Below are positions 1-7,591 of a stretch of DNA of 27,890 bases, piece by piece. How positions within the stretch are numbered: position 1 is the stretch's first letter; each line of letters opens with the position of its first letter. Source of the DNA: Clostridiales bacterium UBA7001. Its GTDB lineage: Bacteria; Bacillota; Clostridia; TANB77; CAG-508. The notes below the pieces were generated by a model. That model worked only from the letters and a program-made list of their open reading frames with translations, did not search any database and was not told the origin of the DNA. The position numbers and the translations under genes are program-made. The stretch is taken from NCBI GenBank assembly GCA_002449785.1, contig DJXP01000061.1, positions 1 to 27,890 of the forward strand, read 5' to 3'.

Positions 1-89
1 AGTTATTAGATACCAACAGATTTGCTGGAAATTATAATATTCCACATATGATTAAGCAAATTAAAGTTTATTTAAATAATGGAATTTAG
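1..89 (+). CDS. 3' end of an unidentified gene (partial)
   Basis: An open frame enters from the left edge (codons in register with base 3) and ends at a TAG at 87-89. It gives about 28 residues with the sense TNRFAGNYNIPHMIKQIKVY. This is too short to assign to a family. It is followed by 59 bases of AT-rich DNA and then the ribosome-binding site of the next gene. It may be the last part of another cargo gene of the accessory array, but only its reading direction supports that. Confidence 0.3.
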   Translation, partial: LLDTNRFAGNYNIPHMIKQIKVYLNNGI

Positions 90-148
90 TTTTTATAAGT
101 AAAAATAAATATTAAATATGATGGTATTAATCTAAAGGAGTATATAAA

Positions 149-844
149 GTGAGTTTATCTATAAAAGAGAAGAATGAAGAACTTGAAAAACTCAAAGAAG
201 GTTATAATAAATTACAAAAAGAGTATGGAGCAAAAGAACTTGACTCTATTTATTATGGTGGAGATATAGATAGTCCCAATATATGTTTCGTATTTATGAA
301 TCCAACAGGAAAGAATATTGCAAGTGAAAAATCTTGGAAAGGTAGAAAATCTCCATGGATTGGAACTAAAAATATATGGAAACTATTTAATAAAATAGAT
401 TTGTTGAGTAATGATACATATAATAAAATATTAGAGAAAAAATCTAAAGATTGGGATTATGAATTTTCAGATTATGTTTATAGTGAGATTAAACAAAATA
501 AAGTATTTATAACGAATTTAGGAAAATGCACTCAAATAGATGCAAGACCATTACCAGATGATGTTTTAAAACAGTATTTAGATTTATTATTTGTGGAAAT
601 AGATATAATAAAACCAAAAGTAATAGTTACATTTGGGAATCAGGTAAGTTCTATTATATTAAATGAAAGAATATCAGTATCTGAAAATAGAAAAACTAGT
701 TATAATTTAAAAATAAAAAATGATACATATAAAGTTTTTCCAGTTTACTATCCAGTAGGTAATGGAATATTTAATATAGATAAGTCAATAGAAGATATAA
801 AATGGATAATAAAAAATGAAGAACTTAAAATGGAGAAATTATAA
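149..844 (+). CDS. Uracil-DNA glycosylase superfamily protein
   Basis: The 231-residue product has the layout of the UDG fold: a first active-site loop at residues 47-56 (FVFMNPTGKN), an ITNLGKC strand near 121-127, and the strand PKVIVTFGNQVSSII at 156-170, which is typical of family 4/5-like UDGs. The last loop, where many UDGs carry an HPS or HPA motif, reads PVYYPVGNG (198-206), so the usual histidine is absent. Four Cys ligands of an iron-sulfur cluster are not apparent. The start is GTG at 149, eight bases after AAAGGAG (134-140). The stop abuts the next gene's ATG, so the two are probably co-translated. Fold assignment is fairly secure; whether it removes uracil, another base, or nothing cannot be told. 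Confidence 0.7.
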   Translation: MSLSIKEKNEELEKLKEGYNKLQKEYGAKELDSIYYGGDIDSPNICFVFMNPTGKNIASEKSWKGRKSPWIGTKNIWKLFNKIDLLSNDTYNKILEKKSKDWDYEFSDYVYSEIKQNKVFITNLGKCTQIDARPLPDDVLKQYLDLLFVEIDIIKPKVIVTFGNQVSSIILNERISVSENRKTSYNLKIKNDTYKVFPVYYPVGNGIFNIDKSIEDIKWIIKNEELKMEKL

Positions 845-1603
845 ATGAATGAATTACAATTTTACGATAAAATTAAAAATTGGGATTTTAGTATGATTAA
901 TCATACTAAAGAAAGCCTAACGAAATGGGATTTATATGAATTATTAAATTTATATGCGGGCAAAGAATGTAAAATATTAGATTTAGGTACAGGTGGAGGA
1001 GAAAAGGTATTAAAATATTTTCCAGAATGTAGAGAAATATTAGCGACAGACTTATCAAATCAAATGATAAAAACAGCAAAAGAAAATCTTAAAAAAAGTG
1101 GAAGAAAAAATATTACATTTAGGCAAATGGATAATTTAAATATGAATACTCAAAAAGAATATTTTGATATTGTTGTTGCCAGAAATACATGTATAGATGC
1201 TAATCAAATTTATAAAACATTAAAAGTAGGAGGGAAACTCTTATTAAGAGGGGTAGATAAACTGGACTGTTGGAGTTTAAAACTATTGTTTAATAAAGGT
1301 CAGGCATTTAATGATGATAAACCAATTAGTATAATTGATTATGAAAATATAATAAATGCAGGATTTAAACAAGTTGAACTTGTACCAATACATGTAAGAG
1401 AATATTATAAAACTAGAGATGATTTATTTGCTTTACTTATGAAAGCACCAATTTTAGTTGATTTTTCTGAAGAAAATAGTGACATAGATGCTAATATAAT
1501 AATTGATAATGAGAAAATCGATAAATATATTATGGAGAATACTACTGATAAAGGAATACTTTTAATTAGAAGATATTATGGAATTACTGGAGTAAAATAT
1601 TAA
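845..1603 (+). CDS. Class I SAM-dependent methyltransferase
   Basis: A 252-residue protein with a Rossmann methyltransferase core. Motif I is ILDLGTGGGE (residues 44-53), motif II ends in the acidic residue of ATDLS (near 68-72), and a YFDIVVARN strand fits motif IV. This resembles the Methyltransf_11/25 group. The substrate is not evident. The ATG at 845 follows directly on the stop codon of the UDG-like gene, which implies translational coupling. The C-terminal 100 residues lack a recognisable motif and may be the substrate-binding part. Downstream 88 bases are AT-rich and carry no clear terminator. Confidence 0.8.
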   Translation: MNELQFYDKIKNWDFSMINHTKESLTKWDLYELLNLYAGKECKILDLGTGGGEKVLKYFPECREILATDLSNQMIKTAKENLKKSGRKNITFRQMDNLNMNTQKEYFDIVVARNTCIDANQIYKTLKVGGKLLLRGVDKLDCWSLKLLFNKGQAFNDDKPISIIDYENIINAGFKQVELVPIHVREYYKTRDDLFALLMKAPILVDFSEENSDIDANIIIDNEKIDKYIMENTTDKGILLIRRYYGITGVKY

Positions 1604-1691
1604 GAGAGTTTCTTGAGAATTATAGAATAAGTCTAAATGATTTTTAATAAAATTTATGATGTTAAAATGAGGAAATTAGAGGTGATATTTT

Positions 1692-2198
1692 TTGATTTAT
1701 AATGAGTATACTTTTAGAAAATCGACTAAAAATGATTCAGACCAAATTAAAAGTCTTTTGAGACTATGCTTTGGGAAATTTCCAGAAAAAAATGGGGCTA
1801 CAGATGATATAGAAGATAAATATATGTTAGCTATATATAATAATGAAATAGTAGCAATGACAGGTATATTACCATTAAATAAAAGTACATATGATGGCTA
1901 TGAAATAACTTGGACATGCACTAAACATGAACATAGACATAAGGGACTAATTATTAATATGCTAAAAGAATGTGAAAAAAATTTACCAAGTGATGGTAAT
2001 GCTATTTATTGTTGTTGCTGGCATATTAAAGATAATGAAGATATTAATATGAAAAATGTGATGATGTCTTTAGAATATAAACTTAAAATTCAAAATCATA
2101 TAATAAGGCAACCTTCTAATAATGTATATTGCCATGATTGTATATACTTTACAACTGTGTGTCATTGTACAGATGATTTATATTATAAAAAGAGGTAA
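1692..2198 (+). CDS. GNAT-family N-acetyltransferase
   Basis: The 168-residue protein has GNAT topology: an N-terminal strand and helix (YTFRKSTKNDSDQIKSLL), the central strand NEIVAMTGIL, and motif A with the acetyl-CoA pyrophosphate loop in HRHKGLIINML (81-91). The expected Q/R-x-x-G-x-G/A is present in the relaxed form R-H-K-G-L. The start is TTG at 1692, five bases after GAGGTGAT; there is no usable in-frame ATG before the fold begins. Cysteines are unusually dense: CCC at 107-109 and C147, C150, C157 and C159 near the C-terminus, perhaps a metal site or redox-sensitive patch. The acceptor substrate is unknown. Confidence 0.7.
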   Translation: MIYNEYTFRKSTKNDSDQIKSLLRLCFGKFPEKNGATDDIEDKYMLAIYNNEIVAMTGILPLNKSTYDGYEITWTCTKHEHRHKGLIINMLKECEKNLPSDGNAIYCCCWHIKDNEDINMKNVMMSLEYKLKIQNHIIRQPSNNVYCHDCIYFTTVCHCTDDLYYKKR

Positions 2199-2203
2199 AG
2201 TAG

Positions 2204-2854
2204 ATGACATTAAAAGAATATGAATTAAGAGAATATATTGAGACAAACATTTTTCCACTATATAATAATAATTACATTGGTGATAGAATAGATAGAATTA
2301 GTTATGTATTAGAACGTAGCAAAGATATAATAGAGGAGAATAATTTACTAATTGATAACGATATTTTGTATACTGCTATCAGTTATCATGATATTAGAAA
2401 AAATTCGGATGAAAAAAATCATGAGTTTATTAGCGCGGAAATAATGTTTAATGATGAATTTTTGAAGAATTATTTTTCAATTGAACAAAGAAGAGTTATT
2501 AAAGAGGCAATTGAAGACCAAAGAGCAAATGCCGAAAATGAGCCAAGAAATATATATGGCAAAATATTATCTTCTGCTTCTAGAAATTCTAGTATAGAAC
2601 AATGTTTTAAAAGGTCATATATTTATGGAAAAAATAAAAATTCTCATTTATCGGATGATGAAATATTTGAAAATGCATATAAAGTTTTACTAAATAAATT
2701 TGGAGAAAATGGATATGCCAAATTTTTTTTTAAAGATTCTAAGTATGAAAAGTTTTTAATAGATATTAGGAAAATGTTATTAGATAAAAACAGATTTATA
2801 AAAGCACAAAAAGAATATATAAATGAATTAAAGAAAAAAGGTGAATTAAAATAA
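2204..2854 (+). CDS. HD-domain-like protein lacking most metal ligands
   Basis: A 216-residue protein clearly related to the intact HD protein encoded at 3498-4181: both share ENIFP or TNIFP near the N-terminus, SYHD, a NHEF segment and a PRN(I/F)YG stretch. HD hydrolases bind metal through scattered His and Asp residues and cut phosphate esters, often of nucleotides. Here HD (62-63) and H73 remain. The two early histidines are replaced by D27 and R31, the later His by Q106, and the Asp-rich DSD segment by SAS (124-126). It is therefore likely catalytically dead or changed. The ATG at 2204 follows GAGGTAAAG, and the upstream GNAT gene stops five bases before it. Its 3' end lies inside a possible degenerate copy of the rbgA-type repeat. 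Confidence 0.65.
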   Translation: MTLKEYELREYIETNIFPLYNNNYIGDRIDRISYVLERSKDIIEENNLLIDNDILYTAISYHDIRKNSDEKNHEFISAEIMFNDEFLKNYFSIEQRRVIKEAIEDQRANAENEPRNIYGKILSSASRNSSIEQCFKRSYIYGKNKNSHLSDDEIFENAYKVLLNKFGENGYAKFFFKDSKYEKFLIDIRKMLLDKNRFIKAQKEYINELKKKGELK

Positions 2855-2875
2855 AACTATAAACTGGAGAAAAGA
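2838..2875 (+). repeat. Possible eroded copy of the rbgA-start repeat
   Basis: The stretch running from the end of the degenerate HD gene into the Nudix leader aligns with the clearer copy near 8287-8320: both read GAAT-AAAATAAAACT, then TAAACTG or TAACTG, then GAGAAAA, with a small indel between. It sits at a gene junction, as the other copies do. The match is short and in AT-rich DNA, so chance similarity is possible. Confidence 0.35.
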
Positions 2876-2878
2876 TAT

Positions 2879-3403
2879 ATGGGTGAGTTACTTGATGTAT
2901 ATAATGATAATGGCAAGAGAACTGGAAAAGTTATAGAACGAGGAATAGATGCTACTTTTTTCGAACCTGGAGAGCATATTGCAGTAGCTATTATTTATAT
3001 TGAAAATGATAATAATGAATTTTTAATACAAAAAACATCTAAGAAAAAAGGTGGAAATTTTTCTTCAACAGGTGGTCATATTGGTCATAATGAAGAGCCA
3101 ATTGAAGCCATTAAAAGAGAAGTAAAAGAAGAATTAGGAATTGACATAAGTGATGATAACATTATTGATTTGGGGTTTCTTGTTTTTGATTTTCCAGTTA
3201 GATTTATTTTTTATTTAAAAAAGAATATAGATTTAAATAGTATTATTATTCAAAAAGAAGAAGTAGAAAGTGTTTCATATATGAGTGAGAATGAATTAAA
3301 ACGTATTATAGAAAAAGGACTTATGCACAAAGCACATGCAAAAGTGTTAGAAAGGGTCTTAGAATATAAAAAGGAAGACAGATTTGATAATTTTAGCAAT
3401 TAA
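2879..3403 (+). CDS. Nudix hydrolase
   Basis: A 174-residue protein with a complete Nudix box: G66, E72, R80-E81, E84-E85 and G87 in the spacing G-x5-E-x7-R-E-U-x-E-E-x-G-U. The N-terminal LLDVYNDNGKRTGK pattern is the one seen in IPP-isomerase-like and YfcD-like Nudix proteins, which often act on (di)nucleotide or isoprenoid diphosphates. The actual substrate is not readable. The ATG at 2879 follows a GGAG-type site at 2866. It lies between two HD-domain genes, and the three together suggest phosphate-ester or nucleotide clean-up, which is inference only. Confidence 0.88.
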   Translation: MGELLDVYNDNGKRTGKVIERGIDATFFEPGEHIAVAIIYIENDNNEFLIQKTSKKKGGNFSSTGGHIGHNEEPIEAIKREVKEELGIDISDDNIIDLGFLVFDFPVRFIFYLKKNIDLNSIIIQKEEVESVSYMSENELKRIIEKGLMHKAHAKVLERVLEYKKEDRFDNFSN

Positions 3404-3497
3404 ATATGAAAATATAGTGAAATTCTTTACAAGTTCCAATTATGGTAACAAAAATTGAAAATTCAACTGATAATCAAGGAGGAATGATTGATTTATA

Positions 3498-4181
3498 ATG
3501 GATGACAAATTAGACGGAGTAGACTTGAATTTGCGAAACTATATAAAAGAAAATATTTTTCCAAAGTATAGTAAATATTATTCACATGGAATGATACATA
3601 TTAATAATGTAATTAATAATATGATGATGCTAGCAGATTATTATAAATTAGATAAGAATATGGCATATGTTATAGCAAGCTATCATGATGTAGGATTAAA
3701 TATAAGTAGAGATAATCATGAATTTGAATCAGGGAAAATATTAGTAAATGATAAAGAACTAAAAAAATATTTTAACAATGAAGAGATTTTATTAATGAAA
3801 GAAGCAGTAGAAGATCACAGAGGCTCAAGAAAAGAAAGACCTAGAAATTTTTATGGTGAATGTGTATCAGATTCTGATAGAGATTTTGATATTGATATTT
3901 TAGCCAAAAGACAGATTGCAACATCATTGAAAAACTCTCCTGATTTAAATAGTTTTGATGAACATTTTATAAGATGTTATGCTTATATTTGCAAAAGAAT
4001 AAATGGTAATGGTGTTTTCAATCTTTGGACAAATAATCCAACATTAGTCAAAAAAAGAGATGAATTTCAAAAAGAATATTTGAATTTTGAATATACAAAA
4101 TTTATTTACAAAGAAGAATGGAATAGAATATCAAAAGATGGAACAATGAAAAAAATAATAAATTATTATGAAGATTATTAA
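3498..4181 (+). CDS. HD-domain phosphohydrolase
   Basis: A 227-residue HD protein with its ligands intact: H30 and H34 (HGMIH), H63-D64 (SYHD), H74, H107 (EDHR) and the Asp pair of SDSDRD near 125-127. This pattern is that of small metal-dependent phosphohydrolases of the COG1418-like group; the substrate is unknown. It is the functional-looking relative of the degenerate protein at 2204-2854. The only close start is ATG 3498, because an in-frame TGA lies at 3489. The strong site AAGGAGG ends 15 bases upstream, which is long. In between, a four-codon frame (ATG 3484) ends in TAA that overlaps the start as TAATG, so re-initiation is possible. Confidence 0.8.
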   Translation: MDDKLDGVDLNLRNYIKENIFPKYSKYYSHGMIHINNVINNMMMLADYYKLDKNMAYVIASYHDVGLNISRDNHEFESGKILVNDKELKKYFNNEEILLMKEAVEDHRGSRKERPRNFYGECVSDSDRDFDIDILAKRQIATSLKNSPDLNSFDEHFIRCYAYICKRINGNGVFNLWTNNPTLVKKRDEFQKEYLNFEYTKFIYKEEWNRISKDGTMKKIINYYEDY

Positions 4182-4198
4182 AAATAGATTACAAATAT

Positions 4199-4330
4199 GA
4201 ATATAATAATTGTTTATGCGGTGAGATATTATTAATTAATAATCAAAAATATAAATTTATTGATTTTAATTTAGTCAAGACTAGCGAAAAAATAGAGGGG
4301 TATATTGTAATAATTAAAACAGGAGATTGT
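4199..4330 (+). pseudogene. Relic of a metallo-beta-lactamase-fold gene
   Basis: Bases 4235-4267 match 5939-5971 inside the intact MBL gene at about 31 of 33 positions (sense INNQKYKFID). Similarity continues on both sides, from an NIIV-like stretch at about 4200 to about 4300. One base is missing between 4215 and 4234 relative to the intact gene, so the frame is broken, and no start, HxHxDH motif or C-terminus is present. It is therefore a decayed internal fragment of a second MBL gene. It shows that cargo here is duplicated and then lost. Confidence 0.6.
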
Positions 4331-4367
4331 GAGCAACTGAAGCTTAAATGTATATAAGGTGAAAAAT

Positions 4368-5504
4368 ATGTCAGAGATTATAGAAGAAAACTATAAATAT
4401 ACAAAAATCTTTATAGAAACTATTATTAATAATGCATTTGATAAAATTTGTTCTAGAGATGACGGCGAAGAGCTATATATAGATCCAAATTCGATGAAAT
4501 CTGGAAAGTTAATCGATTCAGAAAGACAAGAAGTGAAATTAACATCTAAACAGTTAGAAAAAATAGTTTCTCAAAAAAATGGAATTTTTTTGTGTCCCAA
4601 AAGGAGGGAAGCCTTTTATAGACCTAATTTGGTAATTAGTAATTTTGAACAACTTGAAGAAGAGTTAAAACAATATTATGAGTATATTTGTCATAGTGAA
4701 AAAAGTTTTTATAAGATAGATAAAGAACATAATATTGATACATATTTTTATTATTTAATAAAGACACTGACAAATTCTGATTGTCAAGACTTGCTGGAAT
4801 ATATAAAAGTGTTTAATGGATTTTTAGAGGATAATAGTTTTAACTCTTTACGACATGAAAAAGTACTTGGAAAGATTGATTTAGAAGAAGGTCATAAATA
4901 TGATGTTTTAGCTAAAAGAACGGAAGAATACTATGGTTCAGAAACACCTTTTACGATGAGATATGCATTAGAAAGAAAAGGGTTCAAATTTACAATGCCG
5001 TTTGTAAGATATGGAATTTCAGGAAAAAAAGCATATATTTATTCTATTCAAAGAAAAGGCAAAATAAATCTAAAGTATTTAAAAATTAAAAAGATAAATG
5101 GAGAATTTAATAAAGTTAATTCAGGAGTAAAAGACGGAAGAGAGATTACTCCATCTATGCTAATTTCAGCAACTATCTTTATTGGAATGTTAAAAAAAGC
5201 TGGAATAGAAGAGATAAAAATAGCAGATTTTTTAACAAGAAGATTTGGGCATTATAATGGAATCAATTCTAACTATGAGGAAGCATGTAAAATACAAGCT
5301 AATATTACGAATAAATTTTTAAAAACTTATATAAGATTAGTTTCACAGTTTAGTGGAATAAATATTACCTCATACCCAAATGATGTAGATAGTTATTTAT
5401 CTTTAAAATTAGGAGACAATATTTCTTCAACTAATAAGCTTTTAGATATATTTTTTAGAATTGGATTAGAATATGACAAGCAACAAGATGATTTTGAAAG
5501 ATAG
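4368..5504 (+). CDS. Protein of unknown function, 378 residues
   Basis: I do not recognise this protein. From ATG 4368 (seven bases after AAGGTG; a GTG at 4359 overlaps that site and is less likely) it is soluble in character, rich in Lys, Glu and Tyr, with no signal peptide or membrane segment. An acidic and charged N-terminal third is followed by a more ordered part: MRYALERKGFKFTMPFVRYG, then AYIYSIQRKGKINLKYLKIKK, then a helix-rich stretch with SMLISATIFIGMLKKAG and DFLTRRFGHYNG. C-terminal residues resemble no motif I know. It directly precedes the first clear repeat copy, whose start lies within a base or two of this gene's stop. It could be a toxin, a defence factor or a phage-derived protein, but nothing here decides that. 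Confidence 0.65.
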   Translation: MSEIIEENYKYTKIFIETIINNAFDKICSRDDGEELYIDPNSMKSGKLIDSERQEVKLTSKQLEKIVSQKNGIFLCPKRREAFYRPNLVISNFEQLEEELKQYYEYICHSEKSFYKIDKEHNIDTYFYYLIKTLTNSDCQDLLEYIKVFNGFLEDNSFNSLRHEKVLGKIDLEEGHKYDVLAKRTEEYYGSETPFTMRYALERKGFKFTMPFVRYGISGKKAYIYSIQRKGKINLKYLKIKKINGEFNKVNSGVKDGREITPSMLISATIFIGMLKKAGIEEIKIADFLTRRFGHYNGINSNYEEACKIQANITNKFLKTYIRLVSQFSGINITSYPNDVDSYLSLKLGDNISSTNKLLDIFFRIGLEYDKQQDDFER

Positions 5505-5612
5505 ACTGAATAGCAATGATAAAAAAAGTTGTGCAAGCACAAGTATAAACTGTGAGAAATCAATTTATAGAAACTTTCACAAAACATAATATTGGTAATA
5601 CGTGTTTTATAA
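5505..5612 (+). repeat. rbgA-start repeat, copy 1
   Basis: Begins right after the stop of the unknown gene and closely matches copy 6 (9862-10005): both contain AAAAGTTGTGCAAG, then ACAA, then AACTG-GAGAAA, CAATTTATAGAAA and a TATTGG-AA-AC tail. The encoded reading SCASTSINCEK parallels the SCASTNINCEK of copy 6. The GTG start of the MBL gene lies inside this copy. Confidence 0.75.
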
Positions 5613-6340
5613 TTAATGATAATTTTTTAATAGATACAGGAGGAAGTGCAGATATTGTTAAAAATATAAAATTAGTTGGTATAAAGCTATCAGGTATACA
5701 TGATATTTTTATATCACATACACACACTGATCATTTATTAGGATTGTTTTGGCTATTAAAAAGATTAACTGGTATGTATAGAAGTGGGAATTATACAGGA
5801 AAGCTTAATATATACTGTAATGATGAAGTTGCAGTTGCAATTAAAGATATTTATAAACATTTATATCCTGATGTTTATGTTGATTTAATAAACGAATACA
5901 TAAATATAATAGTTGTTAATGATGGAGAAGAATTAACTATTAATAATCAAAAGTATAAATTTATTGATTTAAAAGCAAGTAAAAATAAATTATATGGATT
6001 CGAAACAACCTTTGATAGTGGCAAAACACTTGTCTTTTTAGGTGATGAAATTCTAAATCCAGAATTATATGATGTAGTTAAAGATAAAGATTATGTAATG
6101 CATGAAGCATTTTGCTTAGACTTAGATAAAGAAATATTTAAGCCATATGAGAAAAAACATTCAACTGTTAAATACGTATGTGAAAGTTTAAATAAATTAA
6201 ATATTAAGAATCTTATCTTATATCATACAGAAGATACACATCCAAATGATAAAGATGTTCTTTATAAAGAAGAAGCAAAGCAATATTTTGATAATAACGT
6301 AATTGTCCCCAAAGATTTAGATGTTATCGAGATAAAATAA
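5552..6340 (+). CDS. Metallo-beta-lactamase-fold hydrolase
   Basis: The 262-residue protein has the MBL signature HTHTDH (residues 56-61), which supplies the zinc ligands, preceded by the strand NFLIDTGGS. Later come FLGDE (163-167, likely Asp ligand), MHEAF with H184, KKHST with H203 and LILYHTED with H225. This order is the one of the RNase Z-like subgroup of small cytosolic MBL hydrolases. The substrate is unknown. The start is probably GTG 5552, but no good ribosome-binding site precedes it and the first codons overlap the repeat, so the true N-terminus may begin a few residues later. A relic of a sister gene lies at 4199-4330. Confidence 0.8.
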   Translation: MRNQFIETFTKHNIGNTCFIINDNFLIDTGGSADIVKNIKLVGIKLSGIHDIFISHTHTDHLLGLFWLLKRLTGMYRSGNYTGKLNIYCNDEVAVAIKDIYKHLYPDVYVDLINEYINIIVVNDGEELTINNQKYKFIDLKASKNKLYGFETTFDSGKTLVFLGDEILNPELYDVVKDKDYVMHEAFCLDLDKEIFKPYEKKHSTVKYVCESLNKLNIKNLILYHTEDTHPNDKDVLYKEEAKQYFDNNVIVPKDLDVIEIK

Positions 6341-6342
6341 AA

Positions 6343-6465
6343 TGAGTTAATCCAAATGAATGAAAATAAAACTAATATAAATTGGGGTATCGGCATTTAA
6401 GAAAAACCCAACTCAATGTATTGAAAATACTCACTTTCTTATAAAAATATTATTACATATTTAAG
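6343..6465 (+). repeat. rbgA-start repeat, copy 2
   Basis: Starts just after the MBL stop. It contains an ATG at 6356 opening a 14-codon frame with the core KTNINW, then a divergent middle and the shared tail AAAATAC-(N)-TTACATATTTAAG. The first 45 bases closely match copy 4 at 8272. Confidence 0.75.
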
Positions 6466-6506
6466 AAAAATATAAGCCAACATATTGCATCAATTTATAA
6501 AGATAA

Positions 6507-6937
6507 TGAATTACCAATTGCCTTCAGTTGCAGAATTAATTTATGATAGAGTAGATAACGAAAAGCTTTATGTTGGTATGACAAATTTTAAAGGAGATTA
6601 TGTTACAATAGATGATGTAAAAATTGCAAAAAACTATTTATCAGAAATTGAATTACAAAGATTAAACTTGTTAGTATTACAATTTTTAGATTTTGCAGAA
6701 TTACAAGCATTAGAACAAAGAACAATGAAAATGAAAGATTGGGTTGAAGAGCTAGATAATCAAATCGTACTTAATAGAAGAAAAATATTAGAAGGTAATG
6801 GTAAAATATCACATGAAGAAGCCATAGCAAAAGCAGAAAAAGAATTCCAAATATATAGAGAAAGAGAAATGAAAGAATTACAAAGTGATTTTGATATGCT
6901 CATGAAATCATTTCCAAATAAAAAGGACAGTGAGTAA
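6507..6937 (+). pseudogene. rhuM-family gene, C-terminal fragment
   Basis: The product matches the C-terminal half of RhuM-family (Fic-associated virulence or phage-type) proteins: AELIYDRVD, NFKGDYVTIDDVKIAKNYL, FLDFAELQALEQ, MKMKDWVEELD, GKISHEEAIAKAE and a final SDFDMLM. Full RhuM proteins are roughly 330 residues and begin with a DNA-binding-like domain that is missing here. The open frame can begin at TTG 6485 or ATG 6507, neither with a convincing ribosome-binding site. I treat it as a 5'-truncated pseudogene. A complementary rhuM remnant with the N-terminal domain lies at 10945-11301. Its stop is three bases before the next methyltransferase gene. Confidence 0.7.
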
Positions 6938-6939
6938 AG

Positions 6940-7509
6940 ATGAAAGATTGGACAAGTTATCAAAATAGAACATATAATAATGATGTGTGCAAATTATTAG
7001 TCTATTTTCTAAAAAACTATAAAATTAATAATGCTGTGGATTTAGGATGTGGAAGTGGAAATGAAACAGTATATATGATAAAGAACAGAATAAAAGTAAC
7101 TGCAATAGATAGACAGTTGAATAAAAACTTTATTTTAGAAAGACTAAATGATAAAGAAAAAGAAAATATATCTTTCAGTGAACAAGAATTTGAATCAGTT
7201 CACCTTGAGAGTACTGATGCGATAACAGCCTTTTTTAGTATACCGTTTTGTAACCCTGATTGCTTTGATGAATTATGGAACAAAATTTATAATTCAATAA
7301 ATGTAAATGGATACTTTGTGGGACAATTATTTGGAGATAGAGACGACTGGAAAGATAATGAATTAATTAATACATTTACAATGGAAGAAGTAAAAGCATA
7401 TTTAAAAAGATATAAAATTTTGAAACTAGATGAAATTGAATATATTAGAGAATCAGATAATAAAAAGTGGCATTTTTATAATATAATAGCTAAGAAGGAA
7501 GTGATGTAG
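6940..7509 (+). CDS. Class I SAM-dependent methyltransferase, small type
   Basis: A 189-residue methyltransferase. Motif I is NAVDLGCGSGNET (31-43) and the acidic end of motif II is in TAIDRQ. The later strand AITAFFSIPFCNPDCFDELW and the NGYFVGQLFGDRDDW segment resemble the TehB/Methyltransf-like small-molecule group. The substrate is unknown. The ATG at 6940 comes two bases after the stop of the rhuM fragment, and its ribosome-binding region (GGACAGTGAGTAAAGATG) looks like the rbgA leader (GGAAAGTGAGTAATATG), so it may itself sit at an old junction. The C-terminus runs straight into repeat copy 3. Confidence 0.78.
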   Translation: MKDWTSYQNRTYNNDVCKLLVYFLKNYKINNAVDLGCGSGNETVYMIKNRIKVTAIDRQLNKNFILERLNDKEKENISFSEQEFESVHLESTDAITAFFSIPFCNPDCFDELWNKIYNSINVNGYFVGQLFGDRDDWKDNELINTFTMEEVKAYLKRYKILKLDEIEYIRESDNKKWHFYNIIAKKEVM

Positions 7510-7582
7510 ATGGAAGAGAATAAAACAAACATAAACTGGTTGGCTTGTAATATGCCGACAAATTTTATATTAATCAAAAGAG
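7496..7582 (+). repeat. rbgA-start repeat, copy 3
   Basis: AAGGAAGTGATG precedes an ATG at 7510 that opens a 29-codon frame beginning MEENKTNINW. The beginning matches the rbgA leader, whereas the usual tail is replaced by unrelated sequence leading into the peptidase gene. The small frame ends at 7599 and overlaps the peptidase start by eight bases (ATGAGTAA). Confidence 0.7.
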
Positions 7583-7591
7583 GTGAATTGT

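Noticed and set aside
845..900. Start of the first methyltransferase as a further rbgA-like repeat (ATGAATGAA ... AAAAATTGGG)
   Set aside because: The likeness needs a large gap, and MNELQFYDKIKNWDF is a natural methyltransferase N-terminus.
4359..4367. GTG at 4359 as start of the unknown 378-residue gene
   Set aside because: It overlaps the AAGGTG ribosome-binding site that is well placed for ATG 4368.
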